Positions 1-8,700 of a DNA stretch of 37,522 nt are shown piece after piece (within the stretch, counting starts at the first letter, position 1; each line of letters opens with the position of its first letter). The stretch comes from Eubacteriaceae bacterium (GTDB taxonomy: Bacteria; Bacillota; Clostridia; Eubacteriales; Anaerofustaceae), in the NCBI GenBank assembly GCA_009782875.1, contig WRIE01000028.1, positions 1-37,522 of the forward strand. Reading direction: 5' to 3'. A program made the position numbers and the translations under genes. The notes under the pieces were generated by a model. The model ran no database searches, had not been told where the DNA came from, and saw nothing but the letters and a program-made list of their open reading frames with translations.

Positions 1-199
1 TCGCCGCATGTCTCCAGGCGGCTTTGCCATATTACCATTATGCCCACTCCTTGTCAACATCTTTCGTGATTCTTTTTTGTCTTCTCCCCCTTTTTACCGC
101 CGGGTCATACACTCCTAGCCAAAAAGCCACCAGCACATGGCCAGTTAACGTGAGCTCGAAGAAATTTACAACTAAACAATGGCTGGGAAGTTTGTGTTT

Positions 200-725
200 T
201 GTCGCAAGTTTTCATAGAAGGCTTCTTGCCAATATACGAATAAGCAGCTAACCTGGCAACAGGTTGACCATGAAATTTATAGACGGCCTGTGCCGGGTGT
301 GCTCGATTTGGCATGTATTTTTTAGGAAATCATTCACACTTTCAATTATGGCGCGTTTCCGCAGCAGTATCGCGTCGACAAGCTTCCTGTTTTTCCCTGT
401 GGATGCCGCAGACACCAATAGTCGCAGAACCGGTAAAGCTAGTCCCGGCGCATTCAGCCAATGTTGAAGTCGCAACAGAAATGTACAATGGCATGGCAGC
501 CCCTTTCACCAGCTTCAGGAACCGGTTGTGGCTTGGGAGCCGCCTGAAGCATGGCGCCCAGCCGCCTTTGGCGGGATCCAGCCAGCAGTGCTTGAATGTG
601 CGGTAGTGCAGGTGGCGGGACATCACCGCGATTGCCATGGCTTCGCTGGGTGGAATTGGTTTTGAAAACCCCGGCCGCTTTCGGTGTTGCCTGGCATTGG
701 AGTTTCTTCGCAGGTAGCAATCCAT
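200..725 (-). pseudogene. IS982-family transposase remnant
   Basis: Decayed transposase read in three frames on the minus strand. The N-terminal part (about 725 to 400) carries the family's region resembling PPSEAMAIAVMSRHLHYRTF followed by [18 protein letters not shown] and a degenerate [13 protein letters not shown], where IS982 proteins have GISFIDST with a catalytic Asp. The C-terminal part (about 400 to 250) reads [18 protein letters not shown] then [17 protein letters not shown], the typical IS982 tail, and finishes in another frame with [12 protein letters not shown] near 210. The middle of the catalytic domain is deleted and at least two frameshifts are present, so it cannot be active. 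Family assignment is by recognised sequence pattern. Bases 1-200 and 726-925 hold nothing else I can support. Confidence 0.75.
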
Positions 726-927
726 GCCTCACGTCAGTTATGCAGAATGCAGAATAACACCTGAAAAACCTCTTTTGTGAGAGGCAGCGACAGCGCGCAA
801 AAACACCGCCAAGCGCTTGCGCCTGGCGGCACACAACCGCTCGGGACCTTTGGCAAAGGCGTGGCACCATAGCACCCGCCCACTGGCATTTGCGCAAACT
901 ATATTAAGCTATAGTTTCTTATCAACT

Positions 928-950
928 AAAAAAGCGCGTTCCCGCGCTTA
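928..950 (-). terminator. Terminator of telA
   Basis: On the minus strand a 7-bp stem AAGCGCG/CGCGCTT with a four-base loop is followed by a T run. The first stem arm overlaps the telA stop codon (948-950). Confidence 0.75.
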
Positions 951-2186
951 AAACCTTCTAACTTCCCTCAGTTTTTCTCTAAGGTCCCCTTCGATCCTCA
1001 TTAGTTCAATCTCTGCTTCTCTTCTCTTTTTGAAGCCGTTGTCTTGGATTTGGATAACTTCATTAATTGTGGAAATCAGCCTCTCATTTGTATAGGTCAA
1101 TGTCTGTATGTCAACAACGCCCCTCTCGCTCTCTTTTGCGACTTCAATTGTGCCTATCTTAAGCATATCGGCGTTCTTCTTCAACAGCTCATTGGTGACA
1201 TTGGTGACTTCCCTTTGGGCTTGCATGGCTTGTTTGCTGTTCTCAAATCCTAATGCAAGAACCATTTGGCTCTTCCAAAGCGGGATCGTATTCATTAATG
1301 ATGAATTGATTTTATCAACCATCATTGCATCGTTATTCTGGACCAAGCGTATCTGCGGCCCCATTTGTATTGACACCATCCTAGTTAGCTCTAGGTCATG
1401 GATGCGTTTTTCAAACTGGGTTGCCATATTAACCATATCATTTACTATCTGGGCATCTTCGGTCAAGCCGGACTCCTCAGCTTTTTTTTGCAATTCTGGC
1501 AGCACTTCGCTTCTGACTTGATCGAGCTTAATCTTCCCTGCTTCGATGTACATTCCCAGCTCTTTAAAGTACTGGAGGTTTTTATCGTACATTTGGTTGA
1601 ACATGTTAATGTCTTTTAATAGAGTGACTTGGTGGCCTTCAAGGATCGACACAATTTTGTCAACGTTGACTTCAACTTTGTCGTAGCGGGCTTTTATCTT
1701 GGTGATTTGGTTGGTCGCTTTTTGGAATATTCCCTTGACGCCTTTCTCCTCTTCCGCGCTAAACCCTTTAAGCTCAATTACCAAGTTGGATAACATATTG
1801 CCAACTTCACCTACATCTTTAGTCCTTACACGGGTAAGGGCTGCCTCAGAGAATTGGGCGATGTTTTTTTGCGCGCCTGTGCCGTATTGGAGCACTTGGC
1901 TGGAATTCGTGATATCTATCTTCTCCGAGAATTCGGTTATAACCCTCATCTCTTCCGGGCTGTACTTTGGCCTGGCAATTTCCGCTTTTGTTTCCTTCGG
2001 CTCATCAAACAATTCGAGAGCAGAAGGGATGTCTTTTTTCTCTTCCTCTCCGTCAAGGTGCAGAGAGATAACCGGCATGTTTTCCAAGTCTTCTGCAAAG
2101 TCTTGCAGCTCCTGCCGCATTTCGGCGGACATGTCCTGGATATTCTGCATATCGCTCATAAAAAATCTATACGCGGCATCACTCAT
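948..2186 (-). CDS. telA: TelA/KlaA-family toxic anion resistance protein
   Basis: 412 residues, the usual length of TelA (toxic anion resistance) proteins. An acidic N-terminal segment of about 70 residues is followed by the helical, coiled-coil-rich TelA domain, with landmarks EGHQVTLLKDINMFNQMYD, RVSIQMGPQIRLVQNND-like (here RMVSIQMGPQIRLVQNND) and LWKSQMVLALG. The family is soluble and cytoplasmic; it is linked to tellurite and cell-envelope stress in other bacteria, but its biochemistry is not settled. The ATG at 2186 has no visible Shine-Dalgarno sequence; it overlaps by ATGA the stop of a 26-codon ORF in the leader, so coupled translation is possible. An internal ATG at codon 10 is the alternative start. 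A promoter at 2328-2356 and a terminator at its stop codon suggest that it is transcribed alone. Confidence 0.9.
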   Translation of the reverse strand: MSDAAYRFFMSDMQNIQDMSAEMRQELQDFAEDLENMPVISLHLDGEEEKKDIPSALELFDEPKETKAEIARPKYSPEEMRVITEFSEKIDITNSSQVLQYGTGAQKNIAQFSEAALTRVRTKDVGEVGNMLSNLVIELKGFSAEEEKGVKGIFQKATNQITKIKARYDKVEVNVDKIVSILEGHQVTLLKDINMFNQMYDKNLQYFKELGMYIEAGKIKLDQVRSEVLPELQKKAEESGLTEDAQIVNDMVNMATQFEKRIHDLELTRMVSIQMGPQIRLVQNNDAMMVDKINSSLMNTIPLWKSQMVLALGFENSKQAMQAQREVTNVTNELLKKNADMLKIGTIEVAKESERGVVDIQTLTYTNERLISTINEVIQIQDNGFKKRREAEIELMRIEGDLREKLREVRRF

Positions 2187-2263
2187 TTTCTAACATTTTG
2201 TAGTTTAGAAAACTGGATTAGCCGCTGCTCCTTTCCGCCTTTTAAGGCACGGTCTGTTTTCAT
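2183..2263 (-). CDS. Possible leader ORF coupled to telA
   Basis: 26-codon ORF (MKTDRALKGGKEQRLIQFSK...) inside the telA leader. Its TGA overlaps the telA ATG as ATGA. It is basic, has no recognisable family, and its own ribosome site is weak. It may be a regulatory or coupling ORF, or chance. Its second half contains GGAAAGGAGC, a good ribosome-site sequence that is too far from the telA ATG to serve it directly. Confidence 0.3.
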   Translation of the reverse strand: MKTDRALKGGKEQRLIQFSKLQNVRK

Positions 2264-2327
2264 TAAATTTAATAACCCCAATGTTGAGGGCGACAACTCA
2301 AAACGGGCTTTTAGCCCCAATACTGCT

Positions 2328-2356
2328 AGTCTATGTTTTTTTTAATTTGTTGTCAA
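2328..2356 (-). promoter_or_regulatory. Vegetative promoter of telA
   Basis: TTGACA (2356-2351) with a 17-base spacer and TAGACT (2333-2328) on the minus strand. This gives a leader of about 135 bases before the telA ATG. Confidence 0.6.
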
Positions 2357-2359
2357 GTT

Positions 2360-2383
2360 CCTTGTTTCCATAAATAAACAAGG
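2360..2383 (-). terminator. Stem-loop after the LCP gene
   Basis: An 8-bp perfect inverted repeat CCTTGTTT/AAACAAGG with an 8-base loop lies just past the stop of the LCP gene. No T run follows directly, so it may stabilise RNA rather than terminate strongly. It abuts the telA promoter. Confidence 0.45.
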
Positions 2384-2391
2384 CTTGCGCC

Positions 2392-3453
2392 TCACTTGAA
2401 TTTCGCAAGGGATTCGCTAATTTCCACAAGCTCGCCAGAAGGCGAATACACTTTTCCGGGATATAAGAAGCTGTGCATTTCAATAGCCATGTCCTCCAAG
2501 CTGTTTGGCAGCAGCACAGCTGAGCCTCTCACATTTTTTGCAAGCACGTTCCCTGACAACGCTTGCATGCCGTCAATCTCCATGCCTCCAGCAACCGCAA
2601 GGCAGATACGCGCCATTCGTGTGTTTGACAAGGATGTGGAGCAGTTGCCTTGGCATGCCTCAACCAGTTTGTTGACAACACTCGGGCTAAGCTCCCCTTT
2701 TGCTTTTTTGAATATTGCCAACGCCACTTCCCTTTGGCGGGCAGTCCTGTCAAAATCCGCATTGCCCGTGTTTCTCATCCTGGCATATGCCACTGCCTGC
2801 CTGCCGTCAAGGACCTGGGTCCCCTCGGCGACGTGCTGGGAATTATTTATATGGCCAAGTATCCGGTTTGTAGTGGTGATGGTGTGGTTCATATCTGCCA
2901 CCACCTTTTTATCGATAGTCATCTCTATGCCGCCAATGGCGTCGACTATGTCAGCTATAGCTTGGAAATCAAACGATACATGGCTATCTATGGCCATATC
3001 AAAGTTGTGGTTTATTGCAGCCAAAGCCAGCTGGGCGCCTCCGCTTGAATGCGCGCTGTTGATTTTAGCCAGATTATCGCCCGGGATTTGCACATAAGTG
3101 TCCCTCATGATAGAAAGCAACTTGATCTTGTTGTCTTTAAAATTGAAACTAGCGATTATAATCGTGTCGGCACGTGATGGTCCTCCCGACACCCTCTCAT
3201 CCAAGCCGAAAACTGCAACATTGTAAATTGCAGCGTTTGAATAAACGCTTTCGACTCCCTGGTTCACCATTAGAGCCCTGTTATTCTTTGAAATGGAAAT
3301 CTTTTCAATCTTGGAAAGCGTTCGAAATAACCATACAGAACTGCACACAAACACAGAAAACACTATAATCACGGATATTGTCAGGCATCGCTTCATACGA
3401 GACTTGTTTTGGTTATTTTCTCTCTTTCTTCTAATCATCAATCTTCTTGCCAC
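2392..3453 (-). CDS. LytR-CpsA-Psr (LCP) family cell-wall transferase
   Basis: 353 residues: a basic cytoplasmic N-terminus, one membrane segment at about 25-45 (TISVIIVFSVFVCSSVWLF), then an extracytoplasmic LCP domain. LCP proteins transfer undecaprenyl-linked polymers such as teichoic acids or capsule to peptidoglycan. Diagnostic elements are GPSRADTIIIASF with the metal/phosphate-binding Arg-Ala-Asp, IKLLSIMRDTYVQIPG, and the later Arg-rich RTARQREVALAIF block. The start is GTG at 3453; a GGGAGG lies 14 bases upstream, which is long, so the in-frame ATG at codon 6 could be used instead. The gene is divergent from the Spo0E-like gene and appears monocistronic. Which polymer it attaches cannot be told. 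Confidence 0.88.
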   Translation of the reverse strand: MARRLMIRRKRENNQNKSRMKRCLTISVIIVFSVFVCSSVWLFRTLSKIEKISISKNNRALMVNQGVESVYSNAAIYNVAVFGLDERVSGGPSRADTIIIASFNFKDNKIKLLSIMRDTYVQIPGDNLAKINSAHSSGGAQLALAAINHNFDMAIDSHVSFDFQAIADIVDAIGGIEMTIDKKVVADMNHTITTTNRILGHINNSQHVAEGTQVLDGRQAVAYARMRNTGNADFDRTARQREVALAIFKKAKGELSPSVVNKLVEACQGNCSTSLSNTRMARICLAVAGGMEIDGMQALSGNVLAKNVRGSAVLLPNSLEDMAIEMHSFLYPGKVYSPSGELVEISESLAKFK

Positions 3454-3550
3454 GGTAAAAAATACCGCCTCCCAACCGATTATGCCACAATAACGTTTGT
3501 TGCATCAGGGTTTTACAAAAACAATCATTTATTAATCAAACATAACAGGT

Positions 3551-3559
3551 TTCGACAAA
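3551..3559 (-). promoter_or_regulatory. Perfect Spo0A box (0A box)
   Basis: TTTGTCGAA on the minus strand (TTCGACAAA on plus) matches the established Spo0A consensus exactly. It lies about 20 bases upstream of a TATAAT (3579-3584) that has no good -35 of its own, the arrangement of Spo0A-controlled promoters, and serves the Spo0E-like gene. It also lies in the shared divergent region with the LCP gene. Confidence 0.6.
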
Positions 3560-3578
3560 TAACATAAAGGGTTGATAA

Positions 3579-3584
3579 TATAAT
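3579..3584 (+). promoter_or_regulatory. -10 element of the Spo0E-like gene
   Basis: TATAAT, 25 bases before the TTG start. The 17-base-spaced -35 position (CAAATA) is poor; the Spo0A box overlaps that area, consistent with activator- or repressor-dependent transcription. Confidence 0.45.
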
Positions 3585-3608
3585 ACCGTTTGAAAGGAGA
3601 TTCATGCT

Positions 3609-3797
3609 TTGTATAGTTTATCAGTCAAGAACCGCAATTCGATACCCCGGGATTGCAATGACGACCTCGAGCTGCAGGTGAGCATTCTCAAGAAAAAGCT
3701 TGAAATAGCTTTAGACAACTCCAACTATAATCTGTTGAACCCGAGGGTGCTCAAGATCAGCAGAGAGTTGGACTCCATGCTCATCAAGTACCTATAG
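3609..3797 (+). CDS. Spo0E-family aspartyl-phosphate phosphatase
   Basis: 62 residues, typical of this family, which removes phosphate from Spo0A~P or related response regulators and so delays sporulation. The two-helix pattern is clear: LELQVSILKKKLEIALDN, a short loop with NLLNPRVL, then KISRELDSMLIKYL, where SxELD is the family's active-site signature. The start is TTG at 3609, set by AAAGGAGA ending nine bases upstream; an ATG at 3604 is out of frame and opens only a 25-codon ORF. The perfect Spo0A box upstream supports a feedback role in sporulation control. The gene converges on ung with an 18-base gap. Confidence 0.85.
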   Translation: MYSLSVKNRNSIPRDCNDDLELQVSILKKKLEIALDNSNYNLLNPRVLKISRELDSMLIKYL

Positions 3798-3815
3798 GGT
3801 TAAGGTCTGGACAAG

Positions 3816-4484
3816 CTACAGCGACCAATCTATCCCGCTGTAGCCTGCTTCAATCAAAAATTGGTTAGCCCTGGAAAAGGGTTTGCTTCCGAAAAATCCT
3901 CTGCTTGCCGAAAGCGGCGAGGGATGTGGCGATATGATAGTGAGGTGCTGGCTTTGTGTGACGAGTCTCCCCTTGCTTTGGGCATAGGAGCCCCAAAGCA
4001 TAAACACAACCGGCGCCTCTCTTTCATTTAGCAGCGTAATAACCCTGTCGGTGAACGTCTCCCACCCAAGGTGCCTGTGGGAGGCAGGGGTGTTTGAGCG
4101 GACTGTCAGGATGCTGTTCAAGAGCAGCACCCCTTGGGCAGCCCATTTGGTCAAGTCACCCCCTTGTGGAGGGCTGATGCCCAAATCCGAGCCGAGCTCT
4201 TTGTAGATGTTCATCAAGGAAGGGGGAGGCTTGGTCCCAGGCAAGACAGAAAAGGACAAGCCATGGGCTTGCCCTGGGTTGTGGTAAGGGTCTTGGCCGA
4301 GGATGACAACCTTGACAGAAGAATAGCCGGTCATTTTCAACGCATTAAAAATGCTGTGCATGTCAGGATAGACAACATAACTTTTGTACTCTTCCAATAG
4401 CGCTTTTCTCAGTTGAAGATAGTACTCTTTTTCAAATTCCCCTTTAAGGATCCCGTCCCAGTCGTTTCCAATTTTGACAGCCAT
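3816..4484 (-). CDS. ung: Uracil-DNA glycosylase, family 1
   Basis: 222 residues, full length. It removes uracil from DNA by cleaving the N-glycosidic bond, the first step of base excision repair. The active-site motif GQDPYHNPGQAHGLSFSV lies at residues 63-80 with catalytic Asp65; the second motif HPSPLSASRGFFGSKPFS begins with His187 and includes the DNA-intercalation loop; LLNSILTVR is also canonical. The ATG shares one base with the aspS stop (TAATG), so it is the translationally coupled third gene of hisS-aspS-ung. Confidence 0.97.
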   Translation of the reverse strand: MAVKIGNDWDGILKGEFEKEYYLQLRKALLEEYKSYVVYPDMHSIFNALKMTGYSSVKVVILGQDPYHNPGQAHGLSFSVLPGTKPPPSLMNIYKELGSDLGISPPQGGDLTKWAAQGVLLLNSILTVRSNTPASHRHLGWETFTDRVITLLNEREAPVVFMLWGSYAQSKGRLVTQSQHLTIISPHPSPLSASRGFFGSKPFSRANQFLIEAGYSGIDWSL

Positions 4485-6268
4485 TAGGCTTGCGGCTTCG
4501 CCATGACTGTAATGCCCAGGTTAGCTAGGTCGTTGTAGTCAGGCTCTCCCGGAGCTTTTGTCAACAGGCATGAGTGGTTCTGGGTTTTTGGGAATGCGAT
4601 AACATCGCGTATATTGTCAGTTCCTGTGAGCATCATCACTAGCCTGTCAAAGCCAAAGGCAACCCCCCCATGGGGAGGAGTGCCATACTGCAATGCGCCC
4701 AAAAGGAAACCAAACTTGTTTTGGGCGTTCTCTGCGTCGATGCCAAGGACATTAAAAACAGACTGCTGGACTTCCTTGTTATGGATGCGGATACTGCCGC
4801 CGCCCAGCTCATAGCCATTTACCACCAAGTCGTAGGCCTTGGCTATCGCCGCTGCGGGGTTTGACTCCAAGCTTGCAGCTATTTCGTCTTTAGGCGATGT
4901 AAAAGGGTGATGGACTGCATAGTAGCGCTCGTCTTCATCGTCATATTCAAACATTGGAAAGTCGGTTACCCAAAGGAACCTGAAACCTTCCTCCATCTCA
5001 ATTTCCATCAATTTTGCCAAGCGCAACCGAAGCTGGCCCAGGGAATTGCAAACGACCTCGTCTTTGTCGGCGACAATAAAAGCTATATCGCCGGTCTTGG
5101 CGCCAATGTAGGACGCGATCTGGGCCATCTCCTCTTCTGTGAGGAACTTGGCGATTGGGGAGCGTGGCCCTTCTTCTTCATAAATGATCCATGACAGCCC
5201 TTTCGCCCCGTAGACTTTTACAAAGTCAACTAAGGAGTCCAGCTCTTTTCGGCTGATCTTGCCTTGCGCGCCAGTCGCGTTTACTGCCCGCACGCTGCCT
5301 GCTTGCGCTGCTGAAGCGAATATCTTGAACTCAGAGCTTTTAAATAATTCGGTCAAGTCCACCAGCTCAAGGCCAAAACGGAGATCGGGCTTGTCGGAGC
5401 CAAAGCGGCGCATAGCCTCTTGGTAGGTCATCTTGGGGATCGGCAGCTGTATTGTGGCAGTCTGGGTCTTTTCAAATATATGGGCAACCATCTGCTCAGC
5501 CATGTCCATTATGTCATCCTCGTCGACAAATGACATCTCGATGTCGATTTGGGTAAACTCTGGCTGCCTGTCATGCCGCAAGTCTTCGTCCCTGAAGCAT
5601 CTCGCTAACTGGTAGTAGCGGTCAAAGCCTGAAATCATCAGTATCTGCTTAAACAGCTGGGGGGACTGGGGCAATGCGAAAAACAAGCCTTGCTGCACCC
5701 TGCTGGGCACAAGGAAATCCCTTGCTCCTTCCGGGGTTGGCCTGGTGAGGATTGGCGTCTCGACTTCAATGAAGCCTCCCGCCTCTAAGAACTCCCTTGC
5801 TGCCATTGCTGCTTGGTGGCGTTTAACCAAGACAGCCTGTGCAGACTCTTTGCGCAGGTCGAGAAAGCGGTTTTCCAAACGCACGGATTCCTTCGAGTTG
5901 TCTGTCTCATCAACATAAATAGGCGGTGTCAACGATGTGTCCAGCACATTGATTGAGGCCAGGACGAGTTCAATTCGGCCTGTTGGTATTTTATCGTTGT
6001 AGTTTTCCGGGTCCCTGGCTTTCAGCACCCCTTCAACTTGCACAACATATTCATTGCGCAAACTGTCGGCTACCGGGAACAAGCTTGCTTGTTTGGTAGA
6101 ATCGACCACAAGCTGCATGATCCCGCTTCTGTCACGCAGATGGATGAAGATAACCCCTCCCAAGTCCCGCCTGCGCTGAACCCAGCCGCAAAGCGTGGCT
6201 GTGGAGCCGATGTTTTCCTCTGTTAGTTCGGTGCACATATGAGTCCTGTATTTTGTCTTTGACGGCAT
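4484..6268 (-). CDS. aspS: Aspartate-tRNA ligase
   Basis: 594 residues, the bacterial form. The N-terminal OB anticodon-binding domain (LCGWVQRRRDLGGVIFIHLRD-like) comes first. The class II catalytic core has RFLDLRK, PQSPQLFKQILMISGFDRYY and motif 2 ARCFRDEDLRHDRQPEFTQ, then the bacterial GAD insertion (about 290-420), and motif 3 GGVAFGFDRLVMMLTG followed by RDVIAFPK. It attaches aspartate to tRNA-Asp; from this sequence alone I cannot tell whether it also charges tRNA-Asn. The ATG lies seven bases after GGAGG. hisS is 27 bases upstream and ung overlaps downstream, giving an operon common in Firmicutes. Confidence 0.97.
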   Translation of the reverse strand: MPSKTKYRTHMCTELTEENIGSTATLCGWVQRRRDLGGVIFIHLRDRSGIMQLVVDSTKQASLFPVADSLRNEYVVQVEGVLKARDPENYNDKIPTGRIELVLASINVLDTSLTPPIYVDETDNSKESVRLENRFLDLRKESAQAVLVKRHQAAMAAREFLEAGGFIEVETPILTRPTPEGARDFLVPSRVQQGLFFALPQSPQLFKQILMISGFDRYYQLARCFRDEDLRHDRQPEFTQIDIEMSFVDEDDIMDMAEQMVAHIFEKTQTATIQLPIPKMTYQEAMRRFGSDKPDLRFGLELVDLTELFKSSEFKIFASAAQAGSVRAVNATGAQGKISRKELDSLVDFVKVYGAKGLSWIIYEEEGPRSPIAKFLTEEEMAQIASYIGAKTGDIAFIVADKDEVVCNSLGQLRLRLAKLMEIEMEEGFRFLWVTDFPMFEYDDEDERYYAVHHPFTSPKDEIAASLESNPAAAIAKAYDLVVNGYELGGGSIRIHNKEVQQSVFNVLGIDAENAQNKFGFLLGALQYGTPPHGGVAFGFDRLVMMLTGTDNIRDVIAFPKTQNHSCLLTKAPGEPDYNDLANLGITVMAKPQA

Positions 6269-6295
6269 AAGAGCGCCTCCAGTTATATTTATTTA

Positions 6296-7552
6296 TTATT
6301 TATCAAAAAGCGAAGCAATGCCAGAAAGGTCAATATCGAATTGCTCTTTTGTCTCCATATCCCGCACTGTGGCAATTCCTTGGCTTGTCTTCTCTGCCTC
6401 CAAGAATATTACGTAGCGGGAATTAAGCTTGTCCGCATATTTCATCTGCGCCTTCAAGCTCCTGGACAGAGTGTCTGTCAGCGCGGCTATCCCCTTGCTG
6501 CGGCACTCCATAGCATATCCCAACGCGTCACGGGCAGACTGGCTATCCAAGGAGGCGAAAAACACCCCGGTTTGGCGCGCGCCCAAGTTTGGAAGAACCC
6601 CTTGGGCTTCCATTAATAAAAGCAGCCGCTCTATGCCAAAACCGAAACCGACACCTGGGGTTGGCTTGCCCCCGATAGTTTCTGCAAGGCCGTCGTAGCG
6701 CCCTCCAGCGCATACTGCCGACTGGCTGCCAAGATCGTTTGTGAGGAATTCGAAAGCTGTTTTTGTGTAGTAGTCAAGACCCCTGACGATGCGGGGATTG
6801 ACAGAAAATTCTATTTTTGACGCGGCTAGGCAGTGTTGGAGCTCCTCGAAATGGCTGGCGCAATCATTACACAAATTGTCCAGCATCAACGGGGCGCCGG
6901 CTGTCGCAGCTTGGCAAGCCTCTTGTTTGCAATCGAGCACCCGCATGGGGTTCTTTGCCGCACGGGAGCGGCAATCCGGGCACATTGAATCCAAGCGGCT
7001 CTCAAGGAAAACGCTTAGTTTTTCATAGTAGGCTTTCCTGCAAACGGGGCAGCCTACCGAGTTGATATTCAATTCGACATTTGATATCCCGAATTGCCTT
7101 AGGGCAAAAGCGCAAACAGAGATTGTTTCGGCGTCTGTGGAAGCGGAGGCGGAACCCAAGGTTTCGATCCCAAATTGGGTAAACTGCCTGCTTCTGCCTT
7201 TTTGCGGGTTTTCTGCCCTAAACATGTTCTCTATATAGTAGAGCTTGACCGGTTTTGGCTCACTGGACATCCCGTTTTCGATGTAGCTGCGCACAACAGC
7301 AGCAGTGCCTTCAGGGCGCAGGGCAAACATCTCTTTTTGTGAATGGCTGAAGGTAAACATCTCTTTTGTGACGATATCTGTGCCTTCCCCCACCCCGCGG
7401 CTAAACAATCCCGCATTCTCAAACATTGGCGTGCGGATCTCTTGAAATCCGAAAAGGCTTGCTATTTCATGGAACTTGCCTTCAACATATCTCCAAAGGG
7501 GGGTGTGGCTGGCAAGTATGTCATTAGTTCCTTTTGGCGCTGAAAACTGCAT
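6296..7552 (-). CDS. hisS: Histidine-tRNA ligase
   Basis: 418 residues, the usual HisRS length. It begins with the family's APKGTNDILASHTPLWRYVE, has motif 2 in NMFRAENPQKGRSRQFTQFG, the HisRS signature RIVRGLDYYTKTAFEF and GGRYDGLAE, motif 3 in GVGFGFGIERLLLLME, and a C-terminal anticodon-binding domain. The middle carries several Cys pairs (CPVC, CPDC, CNDC) that could bind a metal, as seen in some anaerobe HisRS. It is the first gene of hisS-aspS-ung, behind a perfect vegetative promoter with a leader of only about 57 bases, too short for a T-box. Confidence 0.97.
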   Translation of the reverse strand: MQFSAPKGTNDILASHTPLWRYVEGKFHEIASLFGFQEIRTPMFENAGLFSRGVGEGTDIVTKEMFTFSHSQKEMFALRPEGTAAVVRSYIENGMSSEPKPVKLYYIENMFRAENPQKGRSRQFTQFGIETLGSASASTDAETISVCAFALRQFGISNVELNINSVGCPVCRKAYYEKLSVFLESRLDSMCPDCRSRAAKNPMRVLDCKQEACQAATAGAPLMLDNLCNDCASHFEELQHCLAASKIEFSVNPRIVRGLDYYTKTAFEFLTNDLGSQSAVCAGGRYDGLAETIGGKPTPGVGFGFGIERLLLLMEAQGVLPNLGARQTGVFFASLDSQSARDALGYAMECRSKGIAALTDTLSRSLKAQMKYADKLNSRYVIFLEAEKTSQGIATVRDMETKEQFDIDLSGIASLFDK

Positions 7553-7615
7553 ATTGTAGCTCCATCATCTTCTTTAGTAGTTGTTTTAGGGCAACATATT
7601 TTTATAGATCATAAT

Positions 7616-7644
7616 ATTATAATTAATATTAAATTAACTGTCAA
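7616..7644 (-). promoter_or_regulatory. Consensus promoter of hisS-aspS-ung
   Basis: TTGACA (7644-7639), 17-base spacer, TATAAT (7621-7616), a complete match to the vegetative consensus on the minus strand, in the divergent gap between hisS and lplA. Confidence 0.8.
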
Positions 7645-7716
7645 GGAAAGACAACCTGCTCAAAAAAATGCTAAAATCCGAAAGAACAGCAATTTTTTTG
7701 AGGAAAGGGGTAAGAA

Positions 7717-8694
7717 GTGAAATATATCCCGACCAGTTGGTCTGTCCCTTACTATAATATGGCCCTTGAGGATATGCTTTTAAACGATAGCCAGTACACT
7801 GATGACTATTTTTTCTTCTATATCCATGAGCCTTCTGTAATAATAGGCAAGCACCAAAACGCTATGCAAGAAGTAAACTTCCCTTATGCCAAAGAACACA
7901 GTATCCACGTTTCACGGCGCACGTCTGGAGGCGGGGCTGTCTACCATGATTTCGGGAACTTGAACTACTCATTTGTGCTTAACAAAAAACTGGGGGAGCT
8001 TGTGGATTTTGCCAAGTACACAGCCCCAATAATCAAATGCTTGCGGGAGCTGGGCGTGGATGCAGAGTTGTCAGGCAGAAACGACATTTTAATCGATGGA
8101 AAGAAATTCTCTGGCACAGCGCAGCACTTGAACAAAAACAAAATCCTGTCCCATGGGACGCTTATGTTTGACCTTGATATTGAAGCTATGGCAAATGTAT
8201 TGAATGTAGATGGATTGAAGATCGAATCCAGGGCAATCACTTCGATCCGGTCCCGGGTGGCAAACTTGAAAAGCTACCTTGCGGATGGAATGGATATTTT
8301 TGCTTTTAAAGATGCCATTTTGAAAAACCTATTTGAAGATAGCCAGATCGAGGTTTTTGAGCTGGGTAACGATGATATTGGCAAAATTAAAAAAAGGGTT
8401 GCGGAAAAATTCTCCACATGGGAATACAACTATGGGTCATTCCCGCCATTTAGCATGGCTAAGAAGAGAAAGTACGGCGCAGGGATCATACAAGCCAATT
8501 TGGACCTTAGGGAAGGGGCGATTGGGAGTGTTGTCTTTACCGGGGATTTTTTCGCCAATGTGCCTGTGGAAGAGCTGCAAGAGTTGCTGTGCGGAGCAGC
8601 ATTTAATGAAGAGTCGGTTAGGGCGGCAGTAGGGGAGCAAAACGTGATCGCCGGCTTGTCGACAGATGAATTGGTAGATTTGCTGTTCTATTGA
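7717..8694 (+). CDS. lplA: Lipoate-protein ligase A
   Basis: 325 residues: catalytic domain (about 1-245) plus the smaller C-terminal accessory domain. It activates lipoate with ATP and attaches it to lipoyl domains. The lipoate loop RRTSGGGAVYHDFGNLNYSF starts at residue 67, and the catalytic lysine region DILIDGKKFSGTAQ follows at about 123-136. The start is GTG at 7717, six bases after AAGGGG. No lipoate-using complex lies in the window. An imperfect copy of the gene's last 87 bases lies at 9167-9250. Confidence 0.93.
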   Translation: MKYIPTSWSVPYYNMALEDMLLNDSQYTDDYFFFYIHEPSVIIGKHQNAMQEVNFPYAKEHSIHVSRRTSGGGAVYHDFGNLNYSFVLNKKLGELVDFAKYTAPIIKCLRELGVDAELSGRNDILIDGKKFSGTAQHLNKNKILSHGTLMFDLDIEAMANVLNVDGLKIESRAITSIRSRVANLKSYLADGMDIFAFKDAILKNLFEDSQIEVFELGNDDIGKIKKRVAEKFSTWEYNYGSFPPFSMAKKRKYGAGIIQANLDLREGAIGSVVFTGDFFANVPVEELQELLCGAAFNEESVRAAVGEQNVIAGLSTDELVDLLFY

Positions 8695-8700
8695 TTTTTT
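8614..8700 (+). repeat. lplA 3'-end repeat, intact copy
   Basis: Last part of lplA plus its stop and following T run; matches 9167-9250 over its whole length with scattered substitutions and one three-base gap. Confidence 0.8.

Noticed and set aside
454-897. 147-codon minus-strand ORF
   Set aside because: It is a shadow frame across the IS982 remnant with no ribosome site and no protein-like pattern.
7553-7716. T-box leader for hisS-aspS
   Set aside because: The promoter leaves only about 57 bases of leader, and no specifier loop, T-box sequence or terminator hairpin is visible.
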